Notes under the pieces: generated by a model
Database searches by the model: none
Told to the model about the DNA's origin: nothing
What the model saw: the letters and a program-made list of their open reading frames with translations, nothing else
Shown here: positions 1-5,726 of the stretch, piece by piece
Layout of the letters: every line of letters begins with the position of its first letter
Position numbering within the stretch: the first letter of the stretch is position 1
Translations under genes and position numbers: made by a program
Assembly: GCA_003476685.1 (NCBI GenBank)
Contig: DMVN01000201.1
Span: 1 to 5,726, forward strand
Source: Acidobacteriota bacterium
Lineage (GTDB): Bacteria; Acidobacteriota; Aminicenantia; Aminicenantales; Saccharicenantaceae
Length of the DNA: 5,726 bases
Direction: 5' to 3'

Positions 1-190
1 TGGCATAGGGCGGGCCGTCGTGCAGGATAAAAGTGGGTTGACTGCGGCGGCTGTCAATTATCCGCCGGTAGAGGTTCAGGCTCTGCCACTTCTTGATTAT
101 CTCCGGTTCCTTCTGGGCCAGCTGAGCCTTCATGGCAAAGGAGGTCTGGGGCAGGTTGAGTGTCTTTTTCAAATCAATCGGTTCAGACAT
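1..190 (-). CDS. ileS: Isoleucyl-tRNA synthetase, N-terminal fragment (cut by window edge)
   Basis: Only the first 63 codons are present; the gene runs off the left edge. The product charges tRNA-Ile with isoleucine in the cytoplasm, as a class I aminoacyl-tRNA synthetase. The visible part has the family's N-terminal pattern: a [13 protein letters not shown] stretch at residues 6-18, then a KEPEIIKKW helix at 28-36, then [10 protein letters not shown] at 54-63. That last stretch is the strand leading into the HIGH-type ATP-binding signature, which would follow just outside the window. The LNLPQT and HDGPPYA wording points to IleS rather than ValS or LeuS. The ATG at 190-188 is chosen because the homologous region begins there and a GGTGGAG ribosome binding site (198-204 on the plus strand) lies 7 nt upstream. 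It is co-directional with nadB but has its own candidate promoter, so it need not belong to the nad operon. Confidence 0.93.
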   Translation of the reverse strand, partial: MSEPIDLKKTLNLPQTSFAMKAQLAQKEPEIIKKWQSLNLYRRIIDSRRSQPTFILHDGPPYA

Positions 191-197
191 CGGCTAT

Positions 198-204
198 CTC
201 CACC
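198..204 (-). promoter_or_regulatory. Ribosome binding site of ileS
   Basis: GGTGGAG is read on the minus strand, with a 7-nt spacer to the ATG at 190-188. It supports that start codon. Confidence 0.6.
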
Positions 205-223
205 GGGTAAATCAATTTTTTCT

Positions 224-253
224 ATTATAGAACAGGTTATCCTGATCTGCCAC
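224..253 (-). promoter_or_regulatory. Candidate sigma70-type promoter of ileS
   Basis: On the minus strand a perfect TATAAT (224-229) lies 18 bp downstream of GTGGCA (248-253), which matches TTGACA at 4 of 6 positions. Transcription would start near 217-219, giving a leader of about 28 nt that contains the GGTGGAG site. That leader is too short for a T-box riboswitch, which often controls ileS in Firmicutes. The whole 88-nt nadB-ileS gap (191-278) holds nothing else recognisable, and I saw no convincing hairpin terminator for nadB. Confidence 0.5.
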
Positions 254-278
254 TGCTCCGATTCAAATTTTCGCGGCC

Positions 279-1862
279 TCAGTCCTGGCGGTAGTGGCAG
301 CCGCGGCTGCGGTTGTTGGCCAGAGCGGCGTGGGTAATCATCAGGGCCACCTGAAGGCCGTGCCTGAGGTCGACGATCTCCGGGTCCATCGGCGCTTCTT
401 TGTAGAATTTATCTATCCGGTGTTTCAGGTACTCGAGGTCAGCCCGGGCTCTTTCCAGCCTTTTCCCGGTCCTGATGATGCCGGCATAATTCCACATGGT
501 GCTCCTGATGGTGGCCCAGTCCTGGTGAATGAGGGCCGGGTCAATCTCTTCTTCGTTTTCCGGGTAATACCAGGGATGAATCAGCCTCGGGTTATAGGGA
601 AAAGCCGGTTCAAAATGGTCGGCAATGTGCCGGGCCGCCCGCAGGCCCCAGACCAACCCCTCCAGTAAAGAAGTCGAGGCCAGGCGGTTAGCCCCGTGCA
701 CTCCGGTGCAGGCCACCTCACCCACGGCATAAAGTCCCTGGAGTGAAGTCCGGCCCCAGGTATCCACCAGCACCCCGCCGCAGCAGAAATGAGCTGCCGG
801 AACGACCGGAATCGGCTCTCTGGTAATATCAATTCCGTACTGGAGACAGGTCCGGTAGATATGGGGGAAACGTTTCCTGATGTCCACCCGGGCATAGCTG
901 GCCAGGTCCAGCAACACGTAGCTGGAATTGGTGTTGATCATTTCCTGGTAGATGGCCCTGGTCACCTCATCTCTCGGAGCCAGCTCCTTCTGCGGGCTGT
1001 ATTTTTCCATAAAGGTCCGGCCAAACCTGGTCTTGAGCCTGGCTCCTTCTCCCCTGACCGATTCAGAAATCAGAAAGCCGTCAGCATCCCGGTGATAGAG
1101 TGCAGTGGGATGGAACTGAATGTACTCCATGTTGACAATTCTGGCTCCGGCCCGCAGGGCCATGGCATAGCCCGAGCCGATTGTCGTCCGGGGGTTAGAA
1201 GTGAATTGGTACACCGCCCCGCAACCACCGGTGGCCAGGATGGTATAGGGTGCCAGGAACTTTTTCACCTTTCTCGTTCGGTTATCCAGCACATAAGCCC
1301 CCAGGCAGCGGGGTTCACGATAATAGCTGATAGGGCTGGTCGAATGGTGGGGAACCGTCAGCAGGTCAACGGCTGTGTGGTCAAGGTATATATGGATATT
1401 GGGAAATTGCTTTAATTTATCGTAAAAGGCCCGGGCAATTTTCTGTCCGGTGGCATCTGCCACGTGAAGAATCCGGCGACGAGAATGTCCACCCTCCAGG
1501 GCATAATCCAGCTTATCCGGAGAAGAGCGGGCGAAAGGAATTTTCAATTCTTCAATCAGAATTCGGTCTACCGCCTGTTTACCCTCGCTGACCAGCACCT
1601 CGACAGCCTCAGGATTGTTAATCCGGTCCCCGGCCTTGAGGATGTCCTCTTTCAGCAGTTCCGGGTCGTCGTCATCCCCGAAAGAGACTATTCCACCCTG
1701 GGCCCAGTAGGTGTTTGACCCTTCCAGTCCCGCTGATTTTATCACCAGATTTATGGATAGACCCTGGCCGGCGGCTTCCAGGGCGGCCGTGGCCCCGGCT
1801 ATGCCCCCTCCGATAATCAACAGGTCTGAATAAAATTCTTCCCGGGATAAATCTTTCATCAT
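279..1862 (-). CDS. nadB: L-aspartate oxidase
   Basis: This FAD flavoenzyme oxidises L-aspartate to iminoaspartate, the first step of de novo NAD synthesis, and hands the product to quinolinate synthase (NadA). At 527 residues it is of normal family length. In order, the sequence shows an N-terminal dinucleotide-binding GGGIAGATAALEA at 18-30; the FAD/substrate stretch SNTYWAQGGI at 49-58; EGGHSRRRILHVADATG at 123-139; QFHPT at 249-253 (His251); SESVRGEGARL at 266-276; APRDEVTRAI at 295-304 (Arg297); HFCCGG at 358-363 (His358); and GEVACTGVHGANRLASTSLLEG at 381-402 (Arg393). These residues correspond to the substrate- and flavin-binding positions of the NadB/succinate dehydrogenase flavoprotein superfamily. 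A C-terminal helical domain ends in SRGCHYRQD. The HGANR and SNTYWAQGG wording separates it from succinate dehydrogenase and fumarate reductase. It starts 17 nt after the nadC stop, with two tandem ATGs and only a weak purine-rich site (AGAAGAG) ahead, so translational coupling to nadC is likely. Confidence 0.98.
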   Translation of the reverse strand: MMKDLSREEFYSDLLIIGGGIAGATAALEAAGQGLSINLVIKSAGLEGSNTYWAQGGIVSFGDDDDPELLKEDILKAGDRINNPEAVEVLVSEGKQAVDRILIEELKIPFARSSPDKLDYALEGGHSRRRILHVADATGQKIARAFYDKLKQFPNIHIYLDHTAVDLLTVPHHSTSPISYYREPRCLGAYVLDNRTRKVKKFLAPYTILATGGCGAVYQFTSNPRTTIGSGYAMALRAGARIVNMEYIQFHPTALYHRDADGFLISESVRGEGARLKTRFGRTFMEKYSPQKELAPRDEVTRAIYQEMINTNSSYVLLDLASYARVDIRKRFPHIYRTCLQYGIDITREPIPVVPAAHFCCGGVLVDTWGRTSLQGLYAVGEVACTGVHGANRLASTSLLEGLVWGLRAARHIADHFEPAFPYNPRLIHPWYYPENEEEIDPALIHQDWATIRSTMWNYAGIIRTGKRLERARADLEYLKHRIDKFYKEAPMDPEIVDLRHGLQVALMITHAALANNRSRGCHYRQD

Positions 1863-1879
1863 TATCTCTTCTTTCTGTC

Positions 1880-2722
1880 TCAGATAAATTCCAGAGAAAT
1901 ATCGGCCGAGCGGAAGGAGTGAGTCAGAGCCCCGACCGAAATGTAATCAACTCCGGTCAGGGCCAGGCTTCTGACGGTTTGCAGGTTGACCTGGCCTGAA
2001 ACTTCAAGCGGGACTCGCCCGGCCACCAGGGCTACCGCGGCCTTTATCTCTTCCACCGACATATTATCCAGCATAATCCAGTCGGCCCCATTTTCGAGGG
2101 CTTCCCTGACCTCATTCAGGCTGGTGGCCTCAACCTCAATCTTGATACTGGAGAGGTTTTTTACCTGCAGGTGTTCCCTGGCTTTCTTAAGAGCCGGAGA
2201 GATTCCTCCGGCTATCCTGATATGATTATCCTTAATTAAAATCATATCAGAAAGACTCATCCGGTGGTTGCAGCCACCGCCCATCCGGACAGCATATTTC
2301 TCCAGAGCCCGCCAGCCAGGAGTGGTCTTTCTGGTATCCAGGATACGAGCTTTGGTTCCCCTGACTTCATTCACAAAAGACCTGGTGAGGCTGGCGATAC
2401 CGGACAGGCGCTGGAGAAAATTCAGGGCTGTCCTTTCAGCCTGGAGCAGTGAGGCTGCCCGCCCGCTGACTTCAGCCAGCAGCTGCCCCTGCCGAAATTC
2501 CTCCCCGTCTTCCAGTTTTCTCCTGAATTCAACTTCCGGGTCCAGCTGTGAAAAAACCCTGGCCGCTACCTCCAGCCCGGCCAGGACTCCGTCCTGTTTG
2601 GCCAGGAAAACGGCCCTGGCCTGTTCCGTGGCCGGGACTACCGCCTCAGTAGTGATGTCACCAGCAGGCAGGTCTTCAGCCAGCGCCAGGTCTATCAGTT
2701 GGTCTACCTTTGCCCAGTCCAT
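1880..2722 (-). CDS. nadC: Nicotinate-nucleotide diphosphorylase (quinolinate phosphoribosyltransferase)
   Basis: NadC converts quinolinate and PRPP to nicotinate mononucleotide, CO2 and pyrophosphate, the step where the de novo route joins the NAD salvage pathway. At 280 residues it is of normal length. The N-terminal open-face domain carries LALAEDLPAGDITTE at 12-26. The barrel domain shows ERTALNFLQRLSGIA at 96-110, DTRKTTPG at 129-136 (Arg131), GGGCNHRMSLSD at 148-159 (His153, Arg154), IKDNH at 163-167 (Lys164), EVEAT at 196-200 (Glu198), LDNMS at 218-222 (Asp219), and a phosphate-binding VSGQVN...SVGALTHS at 241-269. These are the quinolinate- and PRPP-binding residues of the family. The ATG is fixed by homology, since family members start just before the LIxxALxED helix. 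No Shine-Dalgarno precedes it, and a strong promoter ends 8 nt upstream. Of 21 arginine codons I count 12 AGG/AGA and 5 CGG, which serves as the local native codon profile. Confidence 0.98.
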   Translation of the reverse strand: MDWAKVDQLIDLALAEDLPAGDITTEAVVPATEQARAVFLAKQDGVLAGLEVAARVFSQLDPEVEFRRKLEDGEEFRQGQLLAEVSGRAASLLQAERTALNFLQRLSGIASLTRSFVNEVRGTKARILDTRKTTPGWRALEKYAVRMGGGCNHRMSLSDMILIKDNHIRIAGGISPALKKAREHLQVKNLSSIKIEVEATSLNEVREALENGADWIMLDNMSVEEIKAAVALVAGRVPLEVSGQVNLQTVRSLALTGVDYISVGALTHSFRSADISLEFI

Positions 2723-2730
2723 TTAGGATG

Positions 2731-2759
2731 ATTATAAGATTTTGACCGCCAAGCGTCAA
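2731..2759 (-). promoter_or_regulatory. Near-consensus sigma70-type promoter of nadC-nadB, start-proximal
   Basis: On the minus strand TTGACG (2754-2759, 5 of 6 matches) and a perfect TATAAT (2731-2736) are separated by exactly 17 bp. Only 8 nt lie between the TATAAT and the nadC ATG (2722-2720). Transcription would therefore begin at or within about two bases of the start codon, predicting a leaderless nadC message. An 18-bp inverted repeat, TTGAC-N8-GTCAA (2742-2759), overlaps the -35 box and spacer. Confidence 0.72.
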
Positions 2760-2805
2760 CTTGATTTCCAGCCCTGTCTCGGGGAATTTCTATGACTGAG
2801 AGAAA

Positions 2806-2840
2806 TAAAATTATGCCCGGTGCTCTTGCCTGCAGCCGGG
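2806..2840 (+). promoter_or_regulatory. Candidate tldD leader: weak -10 element and GC-rich hairpin followed by TTTT
   Basis: A TAAAAT (2806-2811) could serve as a -10 element for tldD, but no convincing -35 precedes it. Just downstream, CCCGGTGC (2816-2823) can pair with GCA-g-CCGGG (2832-2840): eight base pairs with one bulged G and an 8-nt loop, then TTTT at 2841-2844. In layout this resembles an intrinsic terminator or attenuator, though the U-run is short. If translation starts at 2893, the hairpin lies entirely in the 5' leader. Confidence 0.3.
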
Positions 2841-2892
2841 TTTTATGGCAAAATTCATCCTAATTTCCCGCCGGGCAAAGGAAAAAAATAAA

Positions 2893-4341
2893 ATGGTAAC
2901 AAGAAACAACCCGAACAGAACTGAACCGACAGGAAGGCCTTTGTCCACTACCGACCTTAAAAAAATCCTGTCTCTGGCTTTATCCCGGGGCGGGGACTTC
3001 GCCGATATCTTCCTGGAATACCGGACTTCCCTGTCCATCCTGATGGAAGAGGACATCATCAAGGAGTCTTCGGAAAGCATCACCCTGGGTCTGGGAATAA
3101 GAGTTATCAGCAAGGACCGGACCGGATATGCCTACACCAATGACCTATCAGAAGAAAAACTCAAATCGGCAGCCCTGGCCGCCGCCGCAGTGGCCAATTC
3201 CCCGGCCCGGGTTTCGCTCCCGGCTCGCTTTCGCCCCCGGCGAATTTCTGGCCAGGTGGCCAGGGCCAGACTCATTGCCAACTCGCGGCCCTTAAGAGAA
3301 AAAATGGACCTGGTAGAAAGAGCCTACCGTTCAGCTCTAAATTATGACCAGGCCATCAAAAAAGTGCAGGTGGCTTATGGCGAATTCCTGCAGAAAGTCT
3401 GGATAGTCAATTCTGAGGGGTTATCGGCCGGAGACAGCAGGCCCATGGTAAAACTGGTAGCCATGGCTCTGGCCGAAAAAAACGGCCGCCGGGAATCCGG
3501 TTTCGCCGGTGGTGGTGGCCGGGTCGGCCTGGAGTATTTTGCCCGCGGACTCACACCCGAAACTATCGGGCAGGAAGCGGCCCGGGAAGCTTGCCTGCTC
3601 TTGGAAGCCGTTGACCCCCCGGCCGGCGAAATGCCGGTGGTCCTGGGACCGGGCGTCACCGGTATCCTCCTCCATGAAGCCATCGGCCATGGCATGGAAG
3701 CGGACTTTAACCGCAAGAACGTCTCCACTTTTTCGACCATGATCGGCAAAAAAGTGGCCGAACCCTTTGTCAACATCATCGACGACGGCACCAACGAAAG
3801 ACTCCCGGGATCGCTGAATGTCGATGATGAGGGTACCCCCGGCCAGAAAACCTATCTCGTCGAGAACGGCATTTTGACCTCTTACATGCACGACAAGATC
3901 TCGGCCAAATATTACCGGGTCAAGCCCACCGGCAACGGCCGCCGCCAGAGTTATGAACACTATGTGCAGCCGCGCATGCGCAATACCTATATGCTGGCAG
4001 GACCCTCCACACCCGACGAGGTCGTCGGCAGTGTGCAAAAGGGCATCTATATCAAGGATGTCAGCAACGGGCAGGTCAAAATCGGCGAGGGAGATTTCGC
4101 CTTTTATGTCTCCCAGGGCAATATGATCGAAAACGGCAAGCTGACAGCTCCCATCAAGGACGTCAACATCATGGGCAACGGGCCCAAGATGCTGGCCAAT
4201 ATCACCATGCTGGCCAATGATCTGCAGATGAACCGCGGTGGCGGCGGACAATGCGGCAAAGGCGGCCAGGGCGTACCCGTCGGATTCGGGCAACCAACCT
4301 GCCTGGTCCATTCCATGACCGTCGGCGGCGTGAATGCGTAA
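2893..4341 (+). CDS. tldD: Metalloprotease TldD, catalytic subunit of TldD/TldE
   Basis: TldD is the zinc-bearing subunit of a cytoplasmic heterodimeric protease. In enterobacteria it trims unfolded peptides, processes microcin B17 precursor and degrades the CcdA antitoxin; the substrate here is unknown. Numbered from 2893 it has 482 residues, close to E. coli TldD. The N-terminal domain begins with STTDLKKILSLALSRGGDFAD. The zinc motif HEAIGHG (His261, Glu262, His266) is followed by DDEGTPGQ, TGNGRRQSYEH, RNTYML and IGEGDF. The C-terminal CGKGGQGVPVGFGQP carries the expected third-ligand cysteine (Cys454). An in-frame ATG at 2845 would add 16 residues, but it lacks a ribosome binding site and follows a hairpin; 2893 has AAGGA (2878-2882) 10 nt upstream, so I prefer it. 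Codon use changes within the gene: up to about 3.6 kb, 9 of 24 arginine codons are AGG/AGA; beyond, 6 of 8 are CGC. Confidence 0.95.
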   Translation: MVTRNNPNRTEPTGRPLSTTDLKKILSLALSRGGDFADIFLEYRTSLSILMEEDIIKESSESITLGLGIRVISKDRTGYAYTNDLSEEKLKSAALAAAAVANSPARVSLPARFRPRRISGQVARARLIANSRPLREKMDLVERAYRSALNYDQAIKKVQVAYGEFLQKVWIVNSEGLSAGDSRPMVKLVAMALAEKNGRRESGFAGGGGRVGLEYFARGLTPETIGQEAAREACLLLEAVDPPAGEMPVVLGPGVTGILLHEAIGHGMEADFNRKNVSTFSTMIGKKVAEPFVNIIDDGTNERLPGSLNVDDEGTPGQKTYLVENGILTSYMHDKISAKYYRVKPTGNGRRQSYEHYVQPRMRNTYMLAGPSTPDEVVGSVQKGIYIKDVSNGQVKIGEGDFAFYVSQGNMIENGKLTAPIKDVNIMGNGPKMLANITMLANDLQMNRGGGGQCGKGGQGVPVGFGQPTCLVHSMTVGGVNA

Positions 4342-5360
4342 GGAGGATACACCATGAATAAGGAACTTTTGGATCTGGCCTCCTGGGCCATCAAGACCGC
4401 ACAAAAATCAGGCGCGGCCGCCAGCCGCGTCAGCATCGATCGCGAACGCTCCGTGGAAATCAGCTACCGCGAACGGAAACCGGAAAACATCAAAGAAGCC
4501 GCCAAACGCACCCTCAACATCGAAATTTACGTCGACGGCCGTTATTCCGGCCAATCCACCTCGGATTTGCGTCCCAAAGCCCTGCAGGCGTTCATCGAAA
4601 ACGCCGTGGCCACCACCCGCCTCCTGGCGGAAGATCCCTTCCGCTCACTGCCGGATGCGCAGCTCTATTTGGGACGCGCCACGGTGGATTTGCAAACCAC
4701 CGATCCCGATTACATCAAGTACACACCGGAAGCGCGTCATCAAATGGCCCGCAACGCCGAGGCAGCCTGTCTGAATACCGGCGGCGCCAGGGTCATCTCG
4801 GTCACGACTTCGACACGGGACGGATTGTATGAATCGGTCGTGCTCACCAGCAATGGCTTCGAGGGGTACGAATCCTCCACCTATTACGCGACCTCCGCCC
4901 AGATGACGGCAAAGGATGAAGGCGACCGCCGTCCCAATGGCTACGCCTACGCCAGCGCCATCCGGCTCAATAAATTGCCTGCCGCGGAGGAAATCGGCCA
5001 AAACGCCGCACGGGAAACCCTCGATTTGCTCGGTGCACAAAAGATCAAGACCGAAACGCTGCCCGTCATCATCCGCAACCGCGAGGTGGGACGGATTTTG
5101 GGTGGATTGATCACGGCGATGACAGGCGCCAATATTCAGCAGAAACGCTCCTTTCTGGCGGATAAAAAGGGCGAAAAAATCGCCAGCGAGGTTTTGACGC
5201 TGATCGACGACCCGCTTCTCATCGGCGGATTGGGCAGCCAACTCTACGACCGGGATGGCTTTCCCGCCAAAAAGCGCATCATGATCGAAAAAGGCGTGTT
5301 GCATGAATTCTATATCGACTGGTATTACAGCCGCAAACTGGGCTGGGAGCCAACTTCAGG
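3650..5360 (+). other. Mosaic segment with divergent codon use (approximate limits)
   Basis: This stretch covers the 3' half of tldD, the tldD-tldE junction and about three quarters of tldE. By hand count its 34 arginine codons are 21 CGC, 7 CGG, 4 CGT and only 2 AGG/AGA. The tldD part before it has 9 AGG/AGA in 24, nadC has 12 in 21, and the tldE tail after it has 4 in 6. ATA isoleucine and TTA/CTA leucine are absent inside, while TTG and CAA are enriched. The frame is intact at both edges. The left edge is diffuse (about 3.59-3.80 kb, around the conserved zinc motif). The right edge is sharper (5335-5394). Gene conversion by a divergent allele or a chimeric assembly would both produce this. 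I infer the boundaries from codon choice only. Confidence 0.65.
4340..4346 (+). promoter_or_regulatory. Strong Shine-Dalgarno of tldE overlapping the tldD stop
   Basis: AAGGAGG begins on the last two bases of the tldD TAA and lies 7 nt before the tldE ATG. This fits translational coupling of the two subunits. It is much stronger than the sites of nadB, nadC and tldD in this window. Confidence 0.85.
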
Positions 5361-5676
5361 CTCACTGTCCAACGTTATTATTCCCCCGGGCTCAAGAAGC
5401 ATCGGAGAGATAATCAGGGACCTCAACCGCTGCATAGTGGTTACCGATTATATTGGAGGAAACTCCAATTCCACAACTGGTGACTTCTCAGTGGGAATTA
5501 TAGGTAAACTGTATGAAAAGGGAGAGTTCGTCCGGAATGTTGCGGAAATGAACATCGCCGACAACCACATGAATTTCTGGAACAGGCTTGTGGAGGTGGC
5601 CAATGATCCGTGGATGTACAGCCAGTCAAGATTCCCCAGCCTGGTGATTGATGATGTGGTGGTGGCTGGTATCTGA
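4354..5676 (+). CDS. tldE: Metalloprotease subunit TldE/PmbA
   Basis: TldE (PmbA) is the non-catalytic partner of TldD. It has the same fold and completes the cavity in which peptides are cut. The protein has 440 residues, near the usual 450. It shows the family's N-terminal region (LASWAIKTAQKSGA, then an IYVDGRYSGQSTSDLRP strand at about 59-76) and NGFEGYESSTYYATSAQMTA in the middle. In place of the zinc helix it has IIRNREVGRILGGL (about 239-252) without HExxxH, which marks TldE rather than TldD. Further on are FLADKKGEKIAS, IDDPLLIGGLGSQLYDRDG and a C-terminal GGNSNSTTGDFSVGIIG (about 368-384). It follows tldD by 12 nt and surely shares its transcript. Codon use is foreign-looking up to residue 327: 25 of 26 arginine codons are CGN, mostly CGC, and TTG occurs about 12 times. 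After residue 348 it reverts: 4 of 6 arginines are AGG/AGA and ATA isoleucine returns. Confidence 0.95.
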   Translation: MNKELLDLASWAIKTAQKSGAAASRVSIDRERSVEISYRERKPENIKEAAKRTLNIEIYVDGRYSGQSTSDLRPKALQAFIENAVATTRLLAEDPFRSLPDAQLYLGRATVDLQTTDPDYIKYTPEARHQMARNAEAACLNTGGARVISVTTSTRDGLYESVVLTSNGFEGYESSTYYATSAQMTAKDEGDRRPNGYAYASAIRLNKLPAAEEIGQNAARETLDLLGAQKIKTETLPVIIRNREVGRILGGLITAMTGANIQQKRSFLADKKGEKIASEVLTLIDDPLLIGGLGSQLYDRDGFPAKKRIMIEKGVLHEFYIDWYYSRKLGWEPTSGSLSNVIIPPGSRSIGEIIRDLNRCIVVTDYIGGNSNSTTGDFSVGIIGKLYEKGEFVRNVAEMNIADNHMNFWNRLVEVANDPWMYSQSRFPSLVIDDVVVAGI

Positions 5677-5726
5677 GAACAGTTTTATTAACCGGTAATG
5701 ATCGCGGGTGAGGAATAATTTTCAAA
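5677..5726. other. Intergenic end of window, nothing identified
   Basis: These 50 AT-leaning bases follow the tldE stop. I see no hairpin terminator and no gene start; the only ATG, at 5699, opens a six-codon frame. Confidence 0.5.

Noticed and set aside
191..278. T-box riboswitch ahead of ileS
   Set aside because: The gap is only 88 nt with a promoter placing transcription about 28 nt before the ATG; no T-box sequence or specifier stem fits.
20..337. A 105-codon plus-strand open frame at the left edge
   Set aside because: It runs antisense through the ileS start, its promoter and the nadB end; the minus-strand IleS motif is unmistakable.
789..1415. A 208-codon plus-strand open frame opposite nadB
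   Set aside because: It is a shadow of nadB, whose motifs are continuous through this stretch; the reverse-frame protein has no recognisable domain.
2845..2892. Extended tldD start at ATG 2845
   Set aside because: It has no ribosome binding site and would add 16 non-conserved residues; 2893 has AAGGA upstream and gives the usual family length. It remains possible.
3421..4404. A 327-codon open frame on the minus strand opposite tldD
   Set aside because: It mirrors a well-supported tldD with intact zinc motif, shows no recognisable family, and arises from the GC-rich codon pattern leaving few antisense stops.
4645..5304. A 219-codon minus-strand open frame opposite tldE
   Set aside because: Antisense shadow of tldE, in the CGC-rich segment where reverse stops are rare.
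1..5726. Mobile element, integration site or CRISPR as the cause of the compositional change
   Set aside because: I saw no transposase, terminal inverted repeats, direct repeats, tRNA or spacer array near either junction; both edges are seamless inside coding frames.

Overview
This is a bacterial window with two blocks on opposite strands, separated by a short divergent intergenic region. Leftward (minus strand), reading from about 2760 down to 1, are nadC (quinolinate phosphoribosyltransferase), nadB (L-aspartate oxidase) and the first 63 codons of ileS (isoleucyl-tRNA synthetase), which is cut by the window edge. Rightward (plus strand) are tldD and tldE/pmbA, the two subunits of the TldD/TldE metalloprotease. 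The last 50 bases hold nothing I can identify.

nadC and nadB lie 17 nt apart and form a de novo NAD unit. NadB oxidises aspartate to iminoaspartate. NadA, which is not in the window, condenses that with dihydroxyacetone phosphate to quinolinate, and NadC converts quinolinate to nicotinate mononucleotide. nadC is preceded by a near-consensus sigma70-type promoter so close to its ATG that the mRNA should be leaderless or nearly so. ileS has its own candidate promoter and a ribosome binding site in the 88-nt gap after nadB. Its leader is too short for a T-box. tldD and tldE are separated by 12 nt, and a strong Shine-Dalgarno overlaps the tldD stop.

The most unusual feature is a mosaic in base and codon use. 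nadC, nadB, the first half of tldD and the last quarter of tldE use many AGG/AGA and CGG arginine codons, some ATA, and mostly CAG. The second half of tldD and the first three quarters of tldE (about 3.65-5.36 kb) use almost only CGC/CGG/CGT for arginine, no ATA, and many TTG and CAA codons. Both switches fall inside genes without breaking the reading frame. This looks like homologous replacement by a divergent tldDE allele, or a chimeric assembly joining two related genomes.

The organism cannot be named from this window. The genes are plainly bacterial, of moderately high GC, with weak or absent Shine-Dalgarno sites on several native genes. An uncultivated lineage is plausible but unproven. 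Apart from the mosaic, the gene content is ordinary housekeeping, and I see no mobile element, CRISPR array, RNA gene or unknown gene system.
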